A stretch of 33,966 nucleotides of DNA from an uncultured Ruminococcus sp. (GTDB taxonomy: Bacteria; Bacillota; Clostridia; UBA1212), in the NCBI GenBank assembly GCA_902792515.1, contig CADAZX010000026.1, positions 1-33,966 of the forward strand, in the 5' to 3' direction. The position numbers and the translations under genes were made by a program. The notes beneath the pieces were generated by a model, which was given only the letters and a program-made list of their open reading frames with translations, made no database searches and was not told where the DNA came from. How positions within the stretch are numbered: position 1 is the stretch's first letter; every line of letters begins with the position of its first letter. Positions 6,361 through 18,141 of the stretch are shown in pieces.

Positions 6361-8856
6361 TCAAGACGCAAAAACTTCAATTTCAGCGAAGCCTGTGCCT
6401 CCGCCGGGTTTATTATCCAGCAGTTTGACGCGGACGTAACGCGCGTTGACGGCTTCAAAGCGGCACACGAACGATTCGCCAAGGTATTGAGGCGTTTTTG
6501 AGGATGCCTTTGCGACCTCGGTGTAATTGACGCCGTCTTCTGACACGGAGACCGCTATCTTGTTGCAGAACCTGTCGCCCAGCGCGTCGTGCCCGTAAAA
6601 CTGAACGCGGCCAATGGAGAACGTTTCTCCAAGGTCGATCAAAAGCTCGCAGGCTTTGTCGTTTTCCTCCGATATCCAGTATCCGTTGAACTGGTCACCG
6701 TCAGTCAGAAAATGCGTGCCGACGTTGCTCTTGCCCCAGAATTGAGCCTGAGACGAGGTGACGAATACCGCCTTGCCGAGCGCAAGGTTTTCATTCCCGT
6801 CAGAGTTAACATGGGCGGAGGAAGACGCGTCAACACCGTCCGGCAGTATGATCAATGCGCAAGCACCGGGTTCAAGCGTAACTGAATAAACACCGCCCTC
6901 TCCCGGCGCAAGTACGGATTCCGCGCCTGTGAGCGGGTCGTAAAGCCTCAAACCCTCTACGTTTTTCGTCAGCGAGAACCGGCACTCCGCAGGCTCGTCT
7001 TTAAGGTAACTCTTGTTAGTCACGAGGATGCGCTGGCGGTCCGATCCGTCGTTGGCACGGTATAGCGTGTAAATGGCCTGTTGCTTTTCCGCAGGCTTCA
7101 GAAGGAATCTTTCAGGAACCTCGCGGATACCGTCTCCTTTGTTTGTATGGTAGACTTCGATTGCGTCGTAGCCGCCCAGGCGCGTGCCAAGGGCTTTTAT
7201 CATTTCGTTTGTTTTTAAAATGTCCTCAGCGTTTGCGGCAGGCTCGAAATCCGGGCCAACGAGACCCGTCTCAAACGATTCTCCCTCCGCCCCTATCGGT
7301 GTGAGCGCCACGAACCATTTGTAATTTTTCATGCCGTAGGCGGCGCCGAGAGAGGCGTTATATCGGAGCTCCTTTTCGAAAAGCAGCGGGTGCGCGCCCT
7401 TGATTATCATGCTCTGCAGATAGTAGCCGGTATCCGCGTTGTACTTGATTCCCGCCTCGCGTACCATGTCTATCGCGCCGTAGAAGTCGGAGGCGAACGA
7501 GTTGTTCACGCGGAACGGGTAGAAGTCAAACGACAGATAGCGCATCCTGCGCGCGCCGCCGGCGACAGCAGCGTATTCGGTGTAGTATTCCTCCGTGCCT
7601 CCAAAATTGAAAGGCGGCAGAAGGTTGAGATGCGGTATCAGGTGCGGGTTGTACTCCTGGATGAGCCTGTGGACCTTCGCGTACTGCGTGTATTCCTCGT
7701 GGGGTTCGTCGCAGAGGTAGAGTCCGTACAATCCGGCGCGGTTCTCGTATTTTTGAACGGTGGCGATTATCTCCTTGTCCGTCATTTTGAGATAGCCTCC
7801 CTCGCCGCCTTCCCGGTCACACACCGAGTACGCAAGGCCGAGCTTGTTGCACAGGTAGATCATGTACATCGTGACGTTGTTGCCGACCTTGTCGTGAAAA
7901 CGAGTGTCCTCGATGTACTCCACACCCGCGTTCTTGAGGATTTGGAGCCCTTTTACGTACGTTTCCGGCGAACCGAAGGACGAATGGTAAAAAGCGCTGA
8001 CGCGGAACTCGTCCGTTGTCTCTTCCTTCACTGTCACGCGGCAGGAAGCGCGGTCGGTGCCGTCATATACGTAAATTACCGTCTCGCCCGGAGCCGCGGG
8101 AGTGATCAGCCCTTTGGTGTTGACACGTGCGATCGACGGATCGGCCGAAAAGAATCTGAGCTTTTTCCTCGATTTAGGCTGCGTACCGTCCCTGTAGTAG
8201 AGCACCTTCAGCTGCTGAGTGGTGTCGGGATCGCGGTAAAGCCAGATGTCGTCGCGGTTCAGGATCATGTTGTTTCCGGTGGTTATCCGTCCTGTCACTT
8301 CGAATTCCGCCAGCGCGAGATATGCGCCTCTGCCGTCTGAGCCGAAGCCCGCAGTTCTTGTCACCAGCTTCACGTACGAGGCCTCAACCGGATCGAAGCC
8401 GACCGTGAGTCCCTGTTTTGCCTGCTCCGCGGAAGCGCCGTCCACTGACGCCGCCTTCGTATAGTTTTCGTTGTCGGTTGAGACGAAAACGTCGAAGTCG
8501 ACCGGGAAGCCTGCCTCTTCGCCCTTAAGCGGGTACAGTTTGACGCCTTCGACGGTGTACGTTCCTGCGAGGTCGACCATAACGTAGTGCGGCGCGGAGG
8601 TGTCGTTCCCCCTCCCCCACTTTGTCGAAAATCCGTGTGACAGGTCTCCGTCGTTCAGGAAAAGATTCGAAAAGCCCTCGTCGTCTTTCGACGAGGATGC
8701 GACGGCAAAGCCTTCGCGCGCCACGTTCGAGGCCTTCAAAGACGTTTCGGTAAAAGGCGGCAACGGGCCGGTTTCTTCCGCGGGTTCCTTTCCGCAAGCG
8801 CTAAAAATCATAACAACTGTCAGCATTAACAAGATAAGCAGAGCCTTTCTTGACAT
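6361..8856 (-). CDS. Lipoprotein with two discoidin-like (CBM32-type) domains and a glycosidase-like core
   Basis: A signal peptide ends in the lipobox IFSAC (Cys ~20), so the protein should be lipid-anchored outside the cell. Residues ~45-190 form an F5/8 type C (discoidin) domain: HYVMVDLAGTYTVEGVKLYP, then FDVFVSTDNENYT and YVKLVTR. Residues ~195-278 look like a Big_2-type Ig domain (ADPSIARVNTKGLITP). Residues ~285-610 look like a TIM-barrel glycosidase: GLYGLYLCDEPHEEY may hold an acidic catalytic residue. A beta-sandwich follows, and residues ~690-831 form a second discoidin domain (LLIDLGETFSIGRVQFYG). It probably binds and cleaves a polysaccharide or glycoprotein glycan, but I cannot name the glycoside hydrolase family. 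The ribosome site AAAGGA is 9 bases from the ATG. Confidence 0.8.
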   Translation of the reverse strand: MSRKALLILLMLTVVMIFSACGKEPAEETGPLPPFTETSLKASNVAREGFAVASSSKDDEGFSNLFLNDGDLSHGFSTKWGRGNDTSAPHYVMVDLAGTYTVEGVKLYPLKGEEAGFPVDFDVFVSTDNENYTKAASVDGASAEQAKQGLTVGFDPVEASYVKLVTRTAGFGSDGRGAYLALAEFEVTGRITTGNNMILNRDDIWLYRDPDTTQQLKVLYYRDGTQPKSRKKLRFFSADPSIARVNTKGLITPAAPGETVIYVYDGTDRASCRVTVKEETTDEFRVSAFYHSSFGSPETYVKGLQILKNAGVEYIEDTRFHDKVGNNVTMYMIYLCNKLGLAYSVCDREGGEGGYLKMTDKEIIATVQKYENRAGLYGLYLCDEPHEEYTQYAKVHRLIQEYNPHLIPHLNLLPPFNFGGTEEYYTEYAAVAGGARRMRYLSFDFYPFRVNNSFASDFYGAIDMVREAGIKYNADTGYYLQSMIIKGAHPLLFEKELRYNASLGAAYGMKNYKWFVALTPIGAEGESFETGLVGPDFEPAANAEDILKTNEMIKALGTRLGGYDAIEVYHTNKGDGIREVPERFLLKPAEKQQAIYTLYRANDGSDRQRILVTNKSYLKDEPAECRFSLTKNVEGLRLYDPLTGAESVLAPGEGGVYSVTLEPGACALIILPDGVDASSSAHVNSDGNENLALGKAVFVTSSQAQFWGKSNVGTHFLTDGDQFNGYWISEENDKACELLIDLGETFSIGRVQFYGHDALGDRFCNKIAVSVSEDGVNYTEVAKASSKTPQYLGESFVCRFEAVNARYVRVKLLDNKPGGGTGFAEIEVFAS

Positions 8857-8879
8857 AATACCTGTTCCTTTCGTGTAAT

Positions 8880-8916
8880 AGCCGGCCGCGCGGTTTTATT
8901 CTTAGCGCGGCCGGCT
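8880..8916. terminator. Strong GC hairpin between the AlgJ-like gene and the lipoprotein gene
   Basis: A perfect 12-bp stem, AGCCGGCCGCGC (8880-8891) and GCGCGGCCGGCT (8905-8916), closes a 13-base T-rich loop. A T-rich stretch follows only on the plus strand, so as a minus-strand terminator after 8969 it lacks a proper U-tract. It could still pause polymerase or protect the mRNA 3' end. Confidence 0.5.
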
Positions 8917-8968
8917 TTGGCTTTATTTATACGTTATTCCGGCTTTGGCGGGTCTCCGCAGCATCAGG

Positions 8969-11614
8969 TTACCCTATGGATTTCAGGGTTGCCGTTACCG
9001 CGGCCGCCATATCCACGTTGGCATGGTCGTACCTCTCGACTGCCATAATTAGGAGAAGGTCGCCAGCTGTGAGCTCGCGGAGAGCGTCCTGGATGACCGT
9101 TTTTCCGCACGGTCTGACCTCGCCGTCAGGCCCGAGCTCGGTATTGGACACTGTGTTGAAGTCGCCTCTGTGGGTGACGGTAACCTTGCTGAAATCCTTC
9201 GCGATATAAGACGCGATCGCGTGCCTGAACGAGTCGCCGATTATGACTGCCTTGGCGGTCGTGGGGGCGTCCGACTCGAGTATCTTGAGCTCGCCGTTGG
9301 GACTTTCGTTGCCTCCGACAACGTAGTTGGAGAAGGAGTACGTCTGATTTACCGTGATTTCGGGCTTGTAGTTAACGGAGTAGGCGGTGTAGTGCGACGA
9401 AGGACCGACGCCGAGCGAAACGAGGTCGCCTCCCGCGTAGTCAGTAAGCTCGACTTCGACGTTCTGGAGTCCCGTAGTGGGCATTCCGAGAGAAGAATAG
9501 ACCTGCATCGCGCCGATAAATCCGCCGACCGAATTCCAGTGGGTATCCTGCTGCAGATACGTCTCGTAGAGGATTTTCGCGGACTTCAGCTGCGCGAGCG
9601 GGTAGACGTAGTGGATCGGGCTGTTATGTTCCTTGAGGTACTGCACGAAAACGGGCTCGCGCTTCAAGGAGTCGTCCACAACGGTTAGGCCGGAGGGCAT
9701 GTATTCGCCGTAGACTTGTTCTTTGTTCGGCGGGATCAGGAACGCGACCTTGATGCCCTTCTCCTCGCAGACGCGGTGGAGCTCTTCGTAGACGGCCGAC
9801 CAGTTTTCGCACTCGCTGCCGGAAAGCACGTTGTCGCCCTGGTAATAGCCGACGCTGTTGTCGCCCGCATAGAAGTACCACTCGTGGATGCCTTTAAAGC
9901 CGGCCCCCTCGTACGTGATCGGGCGTTTTGAGTTGAAGAATCCGGGAAGACTCGTTCTCAGAACGATATTTGTCACCTTTCCGTTGCCGCACTTCGTGCA
10001 CCTTTCAAGCACGTAGCCGTCGTGCGCGAACGTCGCTTCCTGCTCTCTTATGAGCACGTAGTTGTGGTCGCAGGAACCGGTTTCGCCCGGGCCGGGAGTC
10101 TCCCCGGCGGGGTCGCCGTATTCTATGTAAATCACAAACCCGGAAAGCTTCGCCGTCTCGAACGTAACGGTTTCGTCGCCGAACGTTGCGTTAATCGCTT
10201 CAAGCGTACCGTTTTCGGAAATTCGCGCAAGTCTCAGATTGCTCCGTTCGACGTCGCTCGGCTTCGTGTAGTTGAACGTTACGACCGCCCTGCCGCCCGC
10301 GTTTACGATGCGCGTTCCGTCAGCGGAAGCTTCAACGGAGAAAATCGCGGAGACAATCTTGTCGGAAATTGCGTTCTTTTGCGCTTCTTCGAGCTCCTGG
10401 GCGGCAATTTCCTTTACGCTGAAGAGCAGCGTTCCCGAAGGCTTTACCGCCGCGGCGATCGTGTCAAACGACTTTTTGTCAAGCGCGGCGCGGCCGTCTT
10501 TGAGAATGAACTGGACGTATTTATAGGCGCTCAGGCCGGAGGAGATTCGCGCCACGGTGGCGCCGTCGATCTTCAGCGAGGCGCTTGTGTAAGCGTTCAG
10601 CATAACGTCCCTGTCGGGAAGTACTTCGACCGTTGAGGGATCGAACTCGACCGTCTGTTCGGAGTCGACGTATCCGCGAACGATGAAATTGATATTGCCG
10701 CATGACGAATCGGAAAGAACGACCTCTCCCGTCACGAATTTAATCGCCAAATATACCGTGTTGTCGCCCTTCAGATCGGCAAGCGGGAACGAAATCGAGA
10801 ATCTTCTCGCAAAATCGCCGCCCGCGTCTCTCACTTGGGACTCTTCGGACGTGAAGTAATCGATGCTGAAAACAGGGTCGGCGTTTCCGATTTTGTAGCC
10901 GAAGGACTCGATTTCCTTTGTGAAGCCGATCCATCCGCGGAAGAGGAGCGTCGAATACGTGAAGTTGCTGTTGTCGATAAACCCGCCTGCCTGACTGAGC
11001 TTGGCGAGCGCGCTGCCGTCGCCAAGGCCAAAATTCGGTACGTCGTCGAGCATGATCGTGTCAAGGCAGGAGGAGTTGTATTCGGCGCGTTCGCCCGTAA
11101 ACGGAGCCGGCGTCGGGGTAGGCTCCGGCGTCACGTTCACGGTCGGCGGAGGCGTCGGCTCGGGCGTGCAATAAGGAGTTGCCTCGTCCGTGGGAGCTTC
11201 GGTCTCGTCGCCGAAAAGGCCGCTGAAATCAGGGGTTGGCGTCGGGTCCGCGTTTCCCGGGCCTTCAGTTTTTCCCGGGCCGTGCCCGGACTTTTCGATG
11301 GCACTGTAGATCGGGTCGACTATGCGGTCGTTGTAAAACGCCGACATCGAGCGGTCCATTCCGTTCACCGCCGAGATTATCGAATTTCTCATCGGCGAGT
11401 GGTCGTTCATGAACGTGTTGATTTTCGCGAAGTAGTCGTTGGAGAACTCCTTCGGGAATTCCGCGAGCTGCCTGATCTCACCGGTCTCTTTGTCCGGCTC
11501 CGAGTCAAGTCCGGCGAGTCCGAGAATCCACACGACGCCGATCACCGCGGCGAAGAAGCAGAGCGCGACTATCGAAATAATTGTATTTCCGCTTGGTTTT
11601 TTCATTCCGGACAC
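8969..11614 (-). CDS. AlgJ/AlgX-like (DHHW/SGNH) O-acetylation protein with a large inserted region
   Basis: One membrane helix (residues ~13-33) places the 881-residue protein outside the membrane. Residues ~48-90 carry the opening of AlgJ/DHHW proteins (NTFMNDHSPMRNSI). The rest of that fold resumes only at ~555: WYFYAGDNSVGYYQG, FLIPPNKEQVYGEYMP, the DTHW motif at 690-693 (Asp-His of the SGNH-type triad) and IIGDSFRH at ~790 (the serine block). Between them lie a Thr/Pro/Glu-rich linker (~113-175), a beta-rich region (~180-505) and a Cys4-type element (SCDHNY ... CTKCGN, ~513-543). With the MBOAT protein 6 bp upstream in the same operon it should transfer an acetyl or other acyl group onto an exported polysaccharide or wall polymer. 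The substrate is unknown. Confidence 0.85.
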   Translation of the reverse strand: MSGMKKPSGNTIISIVALCFFAAVIGVVWILGLAGLDSEPDKETGEIRQLAEFPKEFSNDYFAKINTFMNDHSPMRNSIISAVNGMDRSMSAFYNDRIVDPIYSAIEKSGHGPGKTEGPGNADPTPTPDFSGLFGDETEAPTDEATPYCTPEPTPPPTVNVTPEPTPTPAPFTGERAEYNSSCLDTIMLDDVPNFGLGDGSALAKLSQAGGFIDNSNFTYSTLLFRGWIGFTKEIESFGYKIGNADPVFSIDYFTSEESQVRDAGGDFARRFSISFPLADLKGDNTVYLAIKFVTGEVVLSDSSCGNINFIVRGYVDSEQTVEFDPSTVEVLPDRDVMLNAYTSASLKIDGATVARISSGLSAYKYVQFILKDGRAALDKKSFDTIAAAVKPSGTLLFSVKEIAAQELEEAQKNAISDKIVSAIFSVEASADGTRIVNAGGRAVVTFNYTKPSDVERSNLRLARISENGTLEAINATFGDETVTFETAKLSGFVIYIEYGDPAGETPGPGETGSCDHNYVLIREQEATFAHDGYVLERCTKCGNGKVTNIVLRTSLPGFFNSKRPITYEGAGFKGIHEWYFYAGDNSVGYYQGDNVLSGSECENWSAVYEELHRVCEEKGIKVAFLIPPNKEQVYGEYMPSGLTVVDDSLKREPVFVQYLKEHNSPIHYVYPLAQLKSAKILYETYLQQDTHWNSVGGFIGAMQVYSSLGMPTTGLQNVEVELTDYAGGDLVSLGVGPSSHYTAYSVNYKPEITVNQTYSFSNYVVGGNESPNGELKILESDAPTTAKAVIIGDSFRHAIASYIAKDFSKVTVTHRGDFNTVSNTELGPDGEVRPCGKTVIQDALRELTAGDLLLIMAVERYDHANVDMAAAVTATLKSIG

Positions 11615-11620
11615 CTCCCG

Positions 11621-13132
11621 TCAGAAATTCTGGTATATCGACGGCGCGTACGAACCGCCTACGATCTTAATGAGGCTCAGAACAAAAATCGCCGCGAGGA
11701 ATACGTACTCCAGTATTTTGACGAACTTTTTGTCCTTGATTTTCGAAAACGGCCCCGCGAGCGGTCTCTGAAGCGCGCCGCTGAAAACGATTCCGCAGAC
11801 CAGCGCGATGATGATTTCGAGGCTGAGATACGACAGCACCGAATATCCCGCCGTAGACCCCCTGAACGAGAACATCTGGCCGATGAAGCTGCCCGCGAAC
11901 GCGAGCGTGTCAGACCTGAAGAACACCCAGCCGATCATAATGACAAGCATCATGTAGAGCCAGTTGAGCGGCTTCACCGGGTTCTTTTTCAGCAGTTCTC
12001 CCAGGAATAGCCTCTCGATAATGCTGAACACGACGAAAATGAGTCCCCAGACGATGAACGTCAGGTTCGCGCCGTGCCAGATTCCCGTCACGAAGAACAC
12101 GACCGCGACGTTAAAGCACGCTCTCGCCTTGCTGCAGCGGCTGCCACCGAGCGGGATGTAGATGTAGTCCTTGAACCAGCTCGAAAGCGAGATGTGCCAC
12201 CTGCGCCAGAATTCCTGCACGGAGAAGGACGTGTACGGGTAGTTGAAGTTCTCGTCGATCTTGAACCCCAGCATGCCGCCGACGCCGATCGCCATGTCGG
12301 TGTAGCCGGAGAAGTCGTAATAGATCTGCAACGTGTAGAGAATGATTCCCAGCCACGCGATCGGGGCGCCCATTTTGGCAACGTCCATGTACGTTTTCTG
12401 GGAGTTGAATATCTTGTCCGCGCCTATCGCGACGACGTTTGCGATCAGTACCTTTTTGCCGAGTCCGTAGACGAACCGCCTTAGGCCGGCCATGAAGCCG
12501 TCAAACGTGTGGCTCCTGCTCACGATCTGGTTTCCGAGGTTGCCGAATCTCATGATCGGGCCCTGCGTCAGCTGAGCGAGCAGCGTCATATAGAGCGCGT
12601 ACGTCAGAATGTTTTTCGTCGGTTTGATCTTTTCCAGATAGACGTCCGTGATGTAAGAGATCGACTGGAAGACTATGAACGAAAACGCCAGCGGCATCAC
12701 GACCCTGAGCACTCCCTCGGCAACTGCGCCGGTGCTGAAATTGAGCAGCCCCTTCATCGCCGCGCCGAAGCTTTGGCTCGCCTTGAACATGTTGAACATG
12801 CTTATGAACATGGTCGTGTACTTGAAGAACACAAGCAGCCCGACGTCCAGAAGCAGCGTCACGACGAAAACCGCCCTCCTCGTGGCCTTCTCCTTCGCCG
12901 GGTCGATCGCACCCATTACGATCGCCGAGAAGAAGTTGACCGCGATCATGCCGATGAACAGAAAAAGCTCGTTCACGCCGCCGAAGGCGTAGAAAACGAG
13001 GCTCGACACCAGCAGAAAAAGATTCCTCGCGGTCGTCTTCACGCGCTCTTTCCTGATGAAGCCCATCAGATAGTACACGATCAGAACTGCCGGAAGGAAG
13101 AGTTCAATGAACAAAACCGATGAAAATTCCAT
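11621..13132 (-). CDS. MBOAT-family O-acyltransferase (AlgI/DltB type)
   Basis: The 503-residue polytopic membrane protein has at least ten hydrophobic segments. It carries the MBOAT signature: LQIYYDFSGYTDMAIG, FWRRWHISLSSWFKDYIYIPLGG in shorter blocks, and GIWHGANLTFIVWG with the conserved histidine near residue 350. AlgI-type proteins move an acyl group from a cytoplasmic donor across the membrane to an AlgJ/AlgX or Dlt partner, and the gene 6 bp downstream encodes an AlgJ-like protein. Its ribosome site GAAAGGG is 7 bases before the ATG. The gene lies 175 bp after atpC on the same strand, so it may be read partly from the ATP synthase operon. Length and motifs fit the family. Confidence 0.9.
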   Translation of the reverse strand: MEFSSVLFIELFLPAVLIVYYLMGFIRKERVKTTARNLFLLVSSLVFYAFGGVNELFLFIGMIAVNFFSAIVMGAIDPAKEKATRRAVFVVTLLLDVGLLVFFKYTTMFISMFNMFKASQSFGAAMKGLLNFSTGAVAEGVLRVVMPLAFSFIVFQSISYITDVYLEKIKPTKNILTYALYMTLLAQLTQGPIMRFGNLGNQIVSRSHTFDGFMAGLRRFVYGLGKKVLIANVVAIGADKIFNSQKTYMDVAKMGAPIAWLGIILYTLQIYYDFSGYTDMAIGVGGMLGFKIDENFNYPYTSFSVQEFWRRWHISLSSWFKDYIYIPLGGSRCSKARACFNVAVVFFVTGIWHGANLTFIVWGLIFVVFSIIERLFLGELLKKNPVKPLNWLYMMLVIMIGWVFFRSDTLAFAGSFIGQMFSFRGSTAGYSVLSYLSLEIIIALVCGIVFSGALQRPLAGPFSKIKDKKFVKILEYVFLAAIFVLSLIKIVGGSYAPSIYQNF

Positions 13133-13265
13133 AGCTGCCCTTTCGTAATAATTGGCCGGGTTTTAGCCGTTTTTATAGCCGGGCCTCTCCGGGCGGGATC
13201 GTCTCTCTTTGCAGGTCTCTTTCGAAGATGTCCCGGGAAAGCCTTGTTTTCGTAAATATATCAGT

Positions 13266-13300
13266 GCGGAAGGCGCGCTTTCCCCGCACGTTTTCGTGCG
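13266..13300. terminator. Weak hairpin pair after atpC
   Basis: CGCACG (13285-13290) and CGTGCG (13295-13300) form a stem around TTTT. An overlapping alternative pairs GCGGAA (13266-13271) with part of TTCCCCGC (13280-13287). On the minus strand there is no U-tract, so termination after the atp operon would be partial at best. Confidence 0.3.
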
Positions 13301-13307
13301 TTTTCCG

Positions 13308-16266
<2,959 letters not shown>

Positions 16267-16317
16267 TTAATTCCGCTCAGGCTGCTTCCGCTTCCGCGCG
16301 AACCGTCGCGTTTTCCG

Positions 16318-18123
16318 TCAGTTCTTGAACGCTTTTCCGGAAAAGCTCTCCCGGAAGTACTCGCGTCCCGCCTCGAGTATCTCTTCCCTCAGCTCCTGCG
16401 AGTGCATTTTTTCGTGCTCGATGCGGAGCGTGATCGTGCCGTGCTTCTTTTCGAACCACGCGAGGAAGTCGTCCCTGACCTTCCCGATAAGGCTTGCCGG
16501 AACGTTCATGAACTGTCCGTCCTGCGCGGTCATCAGCAAAACCACCTGCTGCCACAGGCTGAGCGGCGCACGGTTCTTCTGGCGGAGCAGCTGCATCAGC
16601 CCCGCGCCGTATTTGAGCTGCCTCTTCGTCTGCTCGTCAAGGTCGCTCCCGAACTGTGAGAAAACCTGCATTTCCCTGTACTGGGCGAGGTCCAGGCGGA
16701 GCGTTCCCACCGCCTTTTTCATAATGTTCGTCTGAGCCGAACCGCCGACTCTCGAAACCGACAAGCCGATGTTCACGGCCGGCCGCTGCCCCGCGTTGAA
16801 GAGTTCGCCGTCGAGGAATATCTGGCCGTCGGTGATCGAAATAATGTTCGTGGGAATGTACGCGGAAATGTCGCCCGCCTGCGTCTCAACGATCGGAAAC
16901 GCCGTCATACTGCCGCCTCCGAGTGCGTCGGAGAGCTGCGCGGAGCGTTCGAGAAGCCTTGAATGCAGGTAGAAAACGTCGCCCGGATACGCCTCGCGGC
17001 CCGGTGCGCGCTCCAGCAGCAGGCTGATCGTTCTGTAGGCGACAGCGTGCTTCGAAAGGTCGTCGTAAATGATCAACGTGTCGCGTCCGTGGTACATGAA
17101 ATACTCCGCGACGGCACAGCCCGCGTAAGGAGCGATGTACTGCATCGAAGGCGAATCGCTCGCCGAGGATGACACGACAACGGTATATTCGAGCGCACCC
17201 GACTCCTTCAGCGTTTGCATAAGCTTCGAGATTGCGCTCGCCTTCTGGCATACGGCCACGTAGACGCACACCACGTTTTTGTTTTTCTGGTTCAGAATCG
17301 TATCGACAGCGATAGAGGTTTTTCCGGTCTGCCTGTCTCCGATAATAAGCTCGCGCTGGCCGCGGCCGATCGGGAACATCGCGTCGATACTCAAAATGCC
17401 GGTCTCAAGCGGCCTCGAAACAGGCTTGCGTTGAACGATTCCCGGCGCCGGCCGCTCAAGCGGGTAGTATTTTTTGGCGCCGATCGGCTCCCCGCCGTCT
17501 ATCGGATTTCCGAGCGGGTCGATCATTCTGCCGAGAATTCTGTTGCTTATCGGGATGCCCGCCGTGCGCTTCGTTCTGACCACGCGCGAACCGGCAACTA
17601 TGTCGGCACTGTCGCCGAAAAGGACTATTCCCGTCGTTCCGTCCGTGCGTATGTCGAGCGCCATGCCCTTCACGCCGCACTCGAAAAGAACGATCTCGCC
17701 GTAAACAACGTCTCTCAGTCCCTGGATGACCGCGATGCTGTCGCTGACGGAAACCACCTGTCCGACCTGCTGATAGCCCGTGTTCAGCGAAAATCCGGCG
17801 ATATCCTCCCTGATAAGCGGCACGATCCTGTCGCCTTCCGGGTCCTTCGGCAGCGCCTGAACCGTTTTCCTGAACTGGCGGATCCTTCCGAGCGTGCTCC
17901 AGTCGTAGTTGTCGTCGCCGACAAAAATGTTGAAGCCGTCAGCCGCGGCCGGGTCTCTGTGGATGACGATCTCGACGTCGTCCGCGTCCCTGCCGTATTT
18001 TTGCGCCATGACAGCGCGAAGCCTGCCGCACTGCTCTTCCGTCGGAGGAACGACGCAGCGGATCTCCACCCGGAGCTTTTCGGGTTCGGCTACTATTCCG
18101 TTAACTTCGTCAACGTCGCTCAT
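16318..18123 (-). CDS. atpA: F1 ATP synthase alpha subunit with an N-terminal delta C-terminal domain
   Basis: The protein has 601 residues where alpha usually has about 505. Residues ~105-601 are a complete alpha: GQVVSVSDSIAVIQGL, P-loop GDRQTGKT at 262-269, and SVSRVGGSAQTNIMKK. Residues ~17-92 resemble the C-terminal domain of delta (OSCP): VEIRCVVPPTEEQCGRLR, then YGRDADDVEIVIHRDPAAADGF and a closing DWSTLGRIRQF helix. Delta normally caps F1, its N-domain holding alpha and its C-domain holding subunit b. Only 18 bp separate atpF from this gene and no delta N-domain is encoded anywhere in the operon. The start is firm: AAGGAG lies 9 bases before the ATG. The covalent tether could replace the missing N-domain; how three tethered copies meet one stalk is open. 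Confidence 0.92.
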   Translation of the reverse strand: MSDVDEVNGIVAEPEKLRVEIRCVVPPTEEQCGRLRAVMAQKYGRDADDVEIVIHRDPAAADGFNIFVGDDNYDWSTLGRIRQFRKTVQALPKDPEGDRIVPLIREDIAGFSLNTGYQQVGQVVSVSDSIAVIQGLRDVVYGEIVLFECGVKGMALDIRTDGTTGIVLFGDSADIVAGSRVVRTKRTAGIPISNRILGRMIDPLGNPIDGGEPIGAKKYYPLERPAPGIVQRKPVSRPLETGILSIDAMFPIGRGQRELIIGDRQTGKTSIAVDTILNQKNKNVVCVYVAVCQKASAISKLMQTLKESGALEYTVVVSSSASDSPSMQYIAPYAGCAVAEYFMYHGRDTLIIYDDLSKHAVAYRTISLLLERAPGREAYPGDVFYLHSRLLERSAQLSDALGGGSMTAFPIVETQAGDISAYIPTNIISITDGQIFLDGELFNAGQRPAVNIGLSVSRVGGSAQTNIMKKAVGTLRLDLAQYREMQVFSQFGSDLDEQTKRQLKYGAGLMQLLRQKNRAPLSLWQQVVLLMTAQDGQFMNVPASLIGKVRDDFLAWFEKKHGTITLRIEHEKMHSQELREEILEAGREYFRESFSGKAFKN

Positions 18124-18141
18124 CAGCTGTTCTCCTTCCGG

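Noticed and set aside
7390..8340. Long plus-strand open frame of 316 codons
   Set aside because: It is the mirror frame of the lipoprotein gene; composition is Val/Arg-rich with no recognisable domain and no ribosome site.
10835..12010. Plus-strand open frame of 391 codons
   Set aside because: Antisense to the AlgJ-like and MBOAT genes, rich in Arg and Glu, without a domain.
18124..18141. Separate delta (atpH) gene between atpF and atpA
   Set aside because: Only 18 bp separate the two genes and the alpha start has its own ribosome site.
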